Source: Liolophura sinensis
Lineage: Eukaryota > Mollusca > Polyplacophora > Chitonida > Chitonidae
Reading direction: 5' to 3'
Assembly (NCBI RefSeq): GCF_032854445.1
Contig: NC_088301.1
Span: 24,536,402 to 24,598,401 of the forward strand
Length of the DNA stretch: 62,000 nt
The stretch's first letter is position 1, and every line of letters starts with the position of its first letter. Under the pieces are notes generated by a model. It ran no database searches. It had not been told where the DNA came from and worked only from the letters and a program-made list of their open reading frames with translations. This document shows, piece after piece, positions 56,111 through 62,000 of the stretch. The translations under genes and the position numbers were made by a program.

Positions 56111-56690
56111 CGTCTTAAGATCTATACAGAACATCTCTAATATAACATTGCCGCATCGTATGTTATGTGAAACGATTAGAAGCCAATAGTATATACCTCA
56201 ACCAGTTGCATAAGTTTTATTTCAGAAAACAAATACGTTAAAATTGAGATTGTATCCAGTCGAAATTCGGAAAACGTAATACCCAGACTATTAAAACTGG
56301 GGTATGACTGGGGACCAATAAGAACAAGCTCGTTAAGATGGGTACGTTCTATTTCAGAAAGACATGAAATTGTCTCCAGTGGAAGATGACCCTTAAGGTT
56401 ATAGAAAAATATAGGCTAATAAGCATTAATATCTCCATATGGATAATAAATAGATGACGCATAATGACTTTTAACCCTCCTAACCCCAAGCCATGTACAC
56501 CGTTCCCTTACCAGGCAATAATGCTTGTTAATCCCTCAGTTTTAAATTCATTGAAGGAATTTAACATGCTGCAGATTGATTTTACTCCGATTAAAACGCT
56601 TGTAATCAACAATAATTGAAGTGATATAGCAGATCAGTTTCGTGTGGAAATTTAGTATTAAGGAATATCTTAAACATATGACTGTAAAGA
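56111..56690. other. Unique 5' flank
   Basis: Nothing recognised. Confidence 0.4.
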
Positions 56691-56699
56691 CACTCGTTC

Positions 56700-57900
56700 T
56701 GTGGAATTCTAAGCCGTGATATCGAGCCGATATTTTGCAACAAGTTACCTGAAGCGTGATATTGAGTTGACACTCAATAACGTGTCACCTAAGCGTGATA
56801 GCAACATGTTACTCTGTACATGACGTGTCAGCTAGGCCATGATATTGATTTGTTACTCTGTATAATGTGTCACCTAAGCCGTGGCTGCGACATGTTACTT
56901 TCTATAACGTGTCACCTAAACTGTTGTAACGACGTTACACAGTATATAATGTGTCACCTAAGCCGTGGCTGCGATATGTTACTTTCTATAACGTGTCACC
57001 TAAACCGTTGTAACGACATGTTACACAGTATATAATGTGTCACCTAAACCACTGTAACGACATGTTACACAGCATATAATGTGTCACCTAAGCTGGATAT
57101 AGATTTCCTAGTCTGTATAATCTGTACTAGATGAAGAAGTTGTGAATACTAGTACATATTACATAGAAAAAGGTAATATGTGTATGATATTAGCTGTCAT
57201 TAAATGGTGCATTGACATTGTTACATTAGTTTAATCGAAGTTTTTACCATGCAATGTGTTATCGATATCCGTGGTAGAGAACTGTTACTCTGTAACGTGT
57301 TAGGTAAACCGTGATATCGGGCTGTTATTTTGTAAAGTTATCTAAACCATCCCATGCAGTTGTTACTTGGCTGAACTTGTGCGGTAGCGCCGGCGATACT
57401 GAGTTGTTGCTCTCTGTGATATGACATACCCAAGCCGTGATGAGGAGCATACTGCCTCCTTAGTATGATGGTGATTTGAGTTCTTACTCAAAATCGTAAT
57501 TGTTACAAAAGCTGTAAGATTTACTTGATACCAAAGCCCTAATAGAAGACGTTTCTTTCAGCAGGTAACCTGTAAAATAAAGTTGTAATTTTGTCATTTA
57601 TTACCTGAGCCATGTTAACGACCTGTAACTCAGATTTGGCAACTAAGCGTCATAGTGAGCCGTAATTCTGTGATCTGGTACCCCAACTATAACCTTGTTT
57701 TGCTCTACTCTGTAGCTTGGTATACCAACAATTCATAATTTGGTATACAGGGACGTGATACTCAGTTTGCTATACCCGTAGCTTTGTACATATGTACCTC
57801 TAGACGGTTATTTGGCGCAGAAACCGTAATACTGAGTTTGCTACCCTTTAGCAAAACGGTATCTTGGCCATGATGGAAATTTGTGATTTTATAACTATGA
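56700..57900. repeat. Roughly 44-bp minisatellite decaying to the right
   Basis: Units such as cgacatgttacacagtatat then aatgtgtcacctaaaccactg are regular at about 56780-57110 with two alternating types (gtggctgcgacatg and gttgtaacgacatg). Diverged units (ctgttactctgtaacgtgtt, taagccgtgat) can be followed to about 57.9 kb. Confidence 0.85.
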
Positions 57901-57989
57901 TGTTTGCAATCGTCATGTCACATTTTACAACCATGCTGAGAAGTTATATCACGTGTGACTTGCGATAATTCTGTTATATAAACGGGGAC

Positions 57990-58226
57990 CCACGCTGGTT
58001 CAGACGGCGGTTCAAGCTGTCTGTGGCTGTCAGGTTCTTTACCACTGAGGTCGTGTGTTCGAATCCAGTTGTGACTGATTCGATTGAAGCCTTAGATTAG
58101 AATGTTTGTCAGGTACCTGGTAAATGGCGACGGTTTACTCCAGTTTGCTCCACCGGTTAACTTTACTGCCCATATATCAGTGTAAGTGAAAAATTCATGT
58201 GTGTACAGCGACACAGTGAAATCAAA
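57990..58226 (+). mobile_element. Family C tRNA-derived SINE
   Basis: tRNA-like head (tctttaccactgaggtcgtg, B box gttcgaatcc), then ggcgacggtttactccagtt, aagtgaaaaattcatgtgtg and tail gtacagcgacacagtgaaat. The 3' half is a diverged form of the family A/D core. Confidence 0.7.
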
Positions 58227-58764
58227 TAACTATATTCATGGCCGTGTCTTCGTGTGTCATTTATAACTGTATTATTACGTCATTCCGTTATAGCGGAGAG
58301 GAAGTCCCGTTAATTAGTGCGGTCACAAGTGCCAGGTAAACGTCTTAACTTCCAATTGGCGTGAAATCAATCCGTTAATCAAGACGGAAACCAGATAGGG
58401 ATTTAATTACTGCCTTTACATAAATAGTCTTATCGCGAGATGGCATCAAGATTGTAGTCTGACGTGTGGATTTGCAGTAAGGGTGTGAACTAGCAGTGCG
58501 ACTTAATTTGTAAAGATCTGCAGTTTATATATAGTTACAACCATTGTTTTTTTTTTACATTAGCTACAAGTTTACCAAGTGTAGATATTATAAGAGAATA
58601 AGCTCTCGTCCAGTATTATGGCATACACAAAGTAAGTATACCACATTTCATCATTGTTTTTCTGAGGTGCATGTATATGTTGTTCTAACCAATCACCGTT
58701 CTTTGAATTGATGCCAGTGTCCATGTGAAAGTGGTGGGAGAAATGGGCACTGCGCCATATTTCA
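58227..58764. other. Unique 5' flank
   Basis: Nothing recognised. Confidence 0.4.
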
Positions 58765-58927
58765 TAGATATCCATTCAAATGCAGCTCATGCTGGGAAGG
58801 TCTGTCAGCAGCCTGCGGATGGACGTTAGTTTCCCCCGGGCCCTACCTGGTTTCCTCCCACCATAATGCTGGCCGCCGTCGTATCAGTGAAATATCCTTG
58901 TAAAACACCAATCAAATAAATAAATAA
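58765..58927 (+). mobile_element. Family A SINE, 5'-truncated
   Basis: gctcatgctgggaaggtctg, cataatgctggccgccgtcg, shortened tail (ccttgtaaaacaccaatcaa). Possible 8-bp target duplication atatttca at 58757-58764 and 58928-58935. Confidence 0.88.
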
Positions 58928-58935
58928 ATATTTCA

Positions 58936-59394
58936 CCGATGGGCATATTTATGCAGGAGACTGAGTGTCCTAGGGTTTTGAAAGCGTCGAGGGAATGGGT
59001 TGCCTTCGTAGAGAAATGTAGAGAAATTAACCATTGTTCTCTTGCAATGCATCATTAATACGCTTCCATATAACTTACCTGTGCAGTTTATAGGCCCGAT
59101 CGAGTTACTTCATGGGTGAGAAATGTTCACTGTGTAGGTGTTTAATAAAGAACTAAGACAGAAACACTTATTTATTGTCATTAAGCACAACAAAGATATT
59201 AATATTGTATACAGTGGCATTGAGATTACGATGATGAAAATCATCCTTGTTATCATTTCGGACTCGCACACACATTTATACATACACCACCATAATCACG
59301 ATTCAAACGTTTTTAAGCATCGTATTTATTTATTTAGTGATATTCTATTTATATGATTACTATAATAACGTTGTACCCAAGTATATATCATTTG
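58936..59394. other. Unique 5' flank
   Basis: Nothing recognised. Confidence 0.4.
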
Positions 59395-59755
59395 TATGGC
59401 GCCGCGGTCAGTTTCATTGGTGCATGGAGAAAACCAGTGGCCTCTGGCAAGCAACTAACGAACTTCCCTACGTGTGACGACATGTCACCATAGTGGCAAG
59501 TTTTCTTAAACGAATTTCATGTAAGACCACATAAACTAGTACACATGCGCTATGGATTGCTTATTGCCACCGATACCCCGAGGATTCCTTGTTCCGGTCT
59601 GGGATTCAGCTACCGCTTGTGGCCGATTGAAATGATTAAGTGTCAGGTCCAACATTCGTATACGACTCGTAGACCACGAGTGGGCGTCCCGAGCTGATAA
59701 ATACATGCGTCGAAACACCTGTTACAACCACTAGGCTACGGCCTGTCGATGTATA
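59395..59755 (-). mobile_element. Family D tRNA-derived SINE, diverged
   Basis: On the minus strand a tRNA-like head (gtagcctagtggttgtaaca) begins the element. Near the left, minus-strand tagggaagttcgttagttgc and cactggttttctccatgcac match the core of the copy at 6440-6712. Confidence 0.55.
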
Positions 59756-60944
59756 AGATAAAAAAAAATCCATGTAGAAGTTAATGCAGTTCTTTCAGCT
59801 ATATAACCCTGTTCTCAGATCATACGGCGGACTGAATTATATCTGTTTTTTGATGTTTTGAGGACAATCACGGAATATCCAGTAACAAGGAAATAAATGT
59901 CAAAGCAATAAATGCCAAGGGACATGAAGTACCTGCGTTAACAGTATTAAAATGTTTAGGATCGTATGCAGACACAACCCCTTTAACATAAAATAACCCA
60001 TAACTGTTTGAATTATATAAGCAAAATACTGTTAACAGAAAAATAACTATCTTTTTAAATCAATTTCACTACAAAGTTAATACCATTTAAAAATCCTGCA
60101 ATATTTTTCAGATGCTTGTACTCTTTAGTAGACATAAAAACTTTTCAGCACATTCCATAAAAACCAGCTTTCCATAACAAAAAAAAATGTCGGCTTGACT
60201 CCTTGTCATACATATCGTTGCAGTGGTCGTCCTTTTGTCAGATAATAGCGTAGTTTGTTAAGACATTATGTAGAACGTTTATACCTCCACGAAAAGGGAT
60301 GGTTGTAATTGTTTGACACTGCTGAGATGTACACAGTGGCCAGGAGAGCACTGAATGCGATCACACAATGCGCTGTAACTAGTCTGTCCGCGCTGAACAA
60401 GAGCGAAGTTTATGGTTCTTTACGGAACCATTGATGTGGACATATCTTGTCATCGTCGCGGCCTGATCTCATGTCGCGAAGCGCTAGCAGAACTAATGGC
60501 CCCAAGGTGCTAGGTACGGGCAATACACCGCCCCGAGGCTCATATATCTATCTATCCACAAATAACTAGGTTTCTACACCGGGCTAAAGGTATTGAAAAC
60601 CTATCAGGTTCGTTTCAACAGTAGCCGGAGTGGTGTGACATAAAAATACCCGGAACAATTATCGGTTGTTCGGTTAGGAATAATGGATGTTTAATTTACA
60701 GGAGGTCTGGGGTCAACTGGTACCGTCTCCACCCTCCGGAACTCGTGTTCAACCTGTGTCTATACGTTAACATGAATGACTAACCGTATGGATATATTTA
60801 TATCAATGCATTTTGGGAGAGGTGTAATTAGGAAGGTATAAGGCGCGACGAAAATGGGATTAAATGATCTCATTTCCTCAAATTTATGACGTCATCTTCT
60901 CAGGAATTTTTCTCATATATGGTCATTTCCAGTATTATGAATGA
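59756..60944. other. Unique 5' flank
   Basis: No exon or repeat recognised. Confidence 0.4.
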
Positions 60945-61022
60945 AGTGACTTGGAGTAAAACCGGAGTGGCATGGAGTAAAACCGGAGTGGCATGAAGTT
61001 AACTCGGAGTGGCATGGAATAA
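60945..61022. repeat. 21-bp tandem repeat, about 3.5 copies
   Basis: ggagtaaaaccggagtggca and variants. Confidence 0.85.
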
Positions 61023-61062
61023 ATCGTGGATATTTGACAAGCTAGTGCAGTTTAATACATAT

Positions 61063-61297
61063 TTATTTATTTATTTATTTATGTATGTATGTATGCATGT
61101 ATGTATATATGTATGTATTTGGTGTTTTATGCCGTACTCAAGAATATTTCACTTACACGACTGCGGCCAGCATTATGGTCGAAGGAAACCGGACAGAGCC
61201 CGGAAGAAACCCAGGACCATCCGCAGGTTGCTGACAAACCTTCCCACTTACGGCCTGAGAGGATGCCAGCATGAGCTGGACTTGAACTCACAGCGAC
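61063..61297 (-). mobile_element. Family A SINE with expanded tail, 15-bp target duplication
   Basis: The (ATTT)n tail has changed into (ATGT)n-like repeats (61081-61118). The body runs to cttgaactcacagcgac; the A-box end of the head is missing. Perfect target duplication cagtttaatacatat at 61048-61062 and 61298-61312. Confidence 0.95.
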
Positions 61298-61312
61298 CAG
61301 TTTAATACATAT

Positions 61313-62000
61313 AAACTGATGTATGTTACTTGCTCTCTAACCTCATTGGTTCATATAAACAACCTTTTGTTGATAGGATTTGATGCTTATACATCCCCTT
61401 ATTTCCGCAAATAAATCGAAATTACCCATAACAACACATGAAAGATAACGTCTTGTCTTCTGGATTTGACATAACAATACCGTTTGGTCATAACCATTTG
61501 AATGCTACCATTTAAATCAAATACTGTGCGTTGACCTTTGATTTTAAACACCAGCTTTCAAATGTTGCGTTGAGAGATCTACTTTTCGAAATATATGATT
61601 TTGGTCTTAGTTTATATACAGCTCTTTGGAACATTGACCTAAAATATTACGAGGTGTGGTTTTCTACATGTGTGTTTAGCAAATCATATATTTCTTATTA
61701 ATATACCTATATGTGTTCATTGGCCAATACATTGTCACGTGATATTCTGCAATATTTCATGAAGAACAACGATAACCTGCTGAAGCAAAACAAAACGCAC
61801 TCTCGAAGCAATATTTCACATTCACAAGACAATAGCCAGCGATCTCGTACATCTAGTTTACCACAGTTACCTCCCGTTGTGTGTTAGCTGTCGTCTGCTT
61901 GTTTGTATGGCCTGAACAGTCAGACGATGGCCTGCTCACTCCAGGTATTGACAATTGCATTCAACAATTTAAAGTACTAACAGTTATGTTGTTTAATAAA
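61313..62000. other. Unique 5' flank
   Basis: Nothing recognised to the window edge. Confidence 0.4.

Noticed and set aside
55845-56189. 114-codon plus-strand frame in the GC-rich block
   Set aside because: GC-rich sequence has few stops; no recognisable family. Treated as a candidate promoter instead.

Overview
This is eukaryotic, metazoan nuclear DNA: AT-rich, mostly non-coding, and full of tRNA-derived SINEs, minisatellites and microsatellites. The SINE tails (shared 3' core ending in a 'gagtacggcgtaaaacaccaatc' type sequence plus AAAT repeats) and an R-spondin gene with a compact invertebrate-looking coding sequence suggest a lophotrochozoan, most likely a mollusc and perhaps a bivalve. 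The species cannot be named from the sequence alone.

The one gene that can be supported is a complete R-spondin on the minus strand. Its five coding exons are 55493-55400 (signal peptide), 34813-34622 (furin-like repeat 1), 21708-21559 (furin-like repeat 2), 13075-12890 (thrombospondin type-1 repeat) and 11369-11122 (basic tail and stop). All four introns are phase 1 with GT/AG ends, and the exons join to 870 nt (289 residues plus stop). All 16 furin-like cysteines fall at the residue numbers used for human RSPO1. The R66 and Q71 equivalents (ZNRF3/RNF43 contact) are kept, while the two LGR-contact phenylalanines (106 and 110) are both tyrosine. A strong splice acceptor 29 nt before the start codon implies at least one upstream non-coding exon.

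Layout in + coordinates: 1-11.1 kb is downstream flank (SINE-in-SINE nest, long TG microsatellite, three minisatellites, a small MITE). 11.1-13.1 kb holds the last two coding exons and a 44-bp minisatellite. 13.1-21.6 kb is an intron with a 47-bp dimeric array and a 2.15-kb tandem duplication. 21.6-34.8 kb carries the two furin-like exons and the intron between them, with a MITE, SINEs, a 51-bp minisatellite and a SINE-bearing inverted repeat beside exon 2. 34.8-55.4 kb is the 20.6-kb first coding intron. 55.5-62 kb is the 5' flank with a GC-rich candidate promoter, another minisatellite and more SINEs.

No second protein-coding gene, rRNA, canonical tRNA gene, CRISPR array or autonomous transposon was found. 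Nearly all other long open frames are microsatellites, minisatellites or SINEs read as protein.
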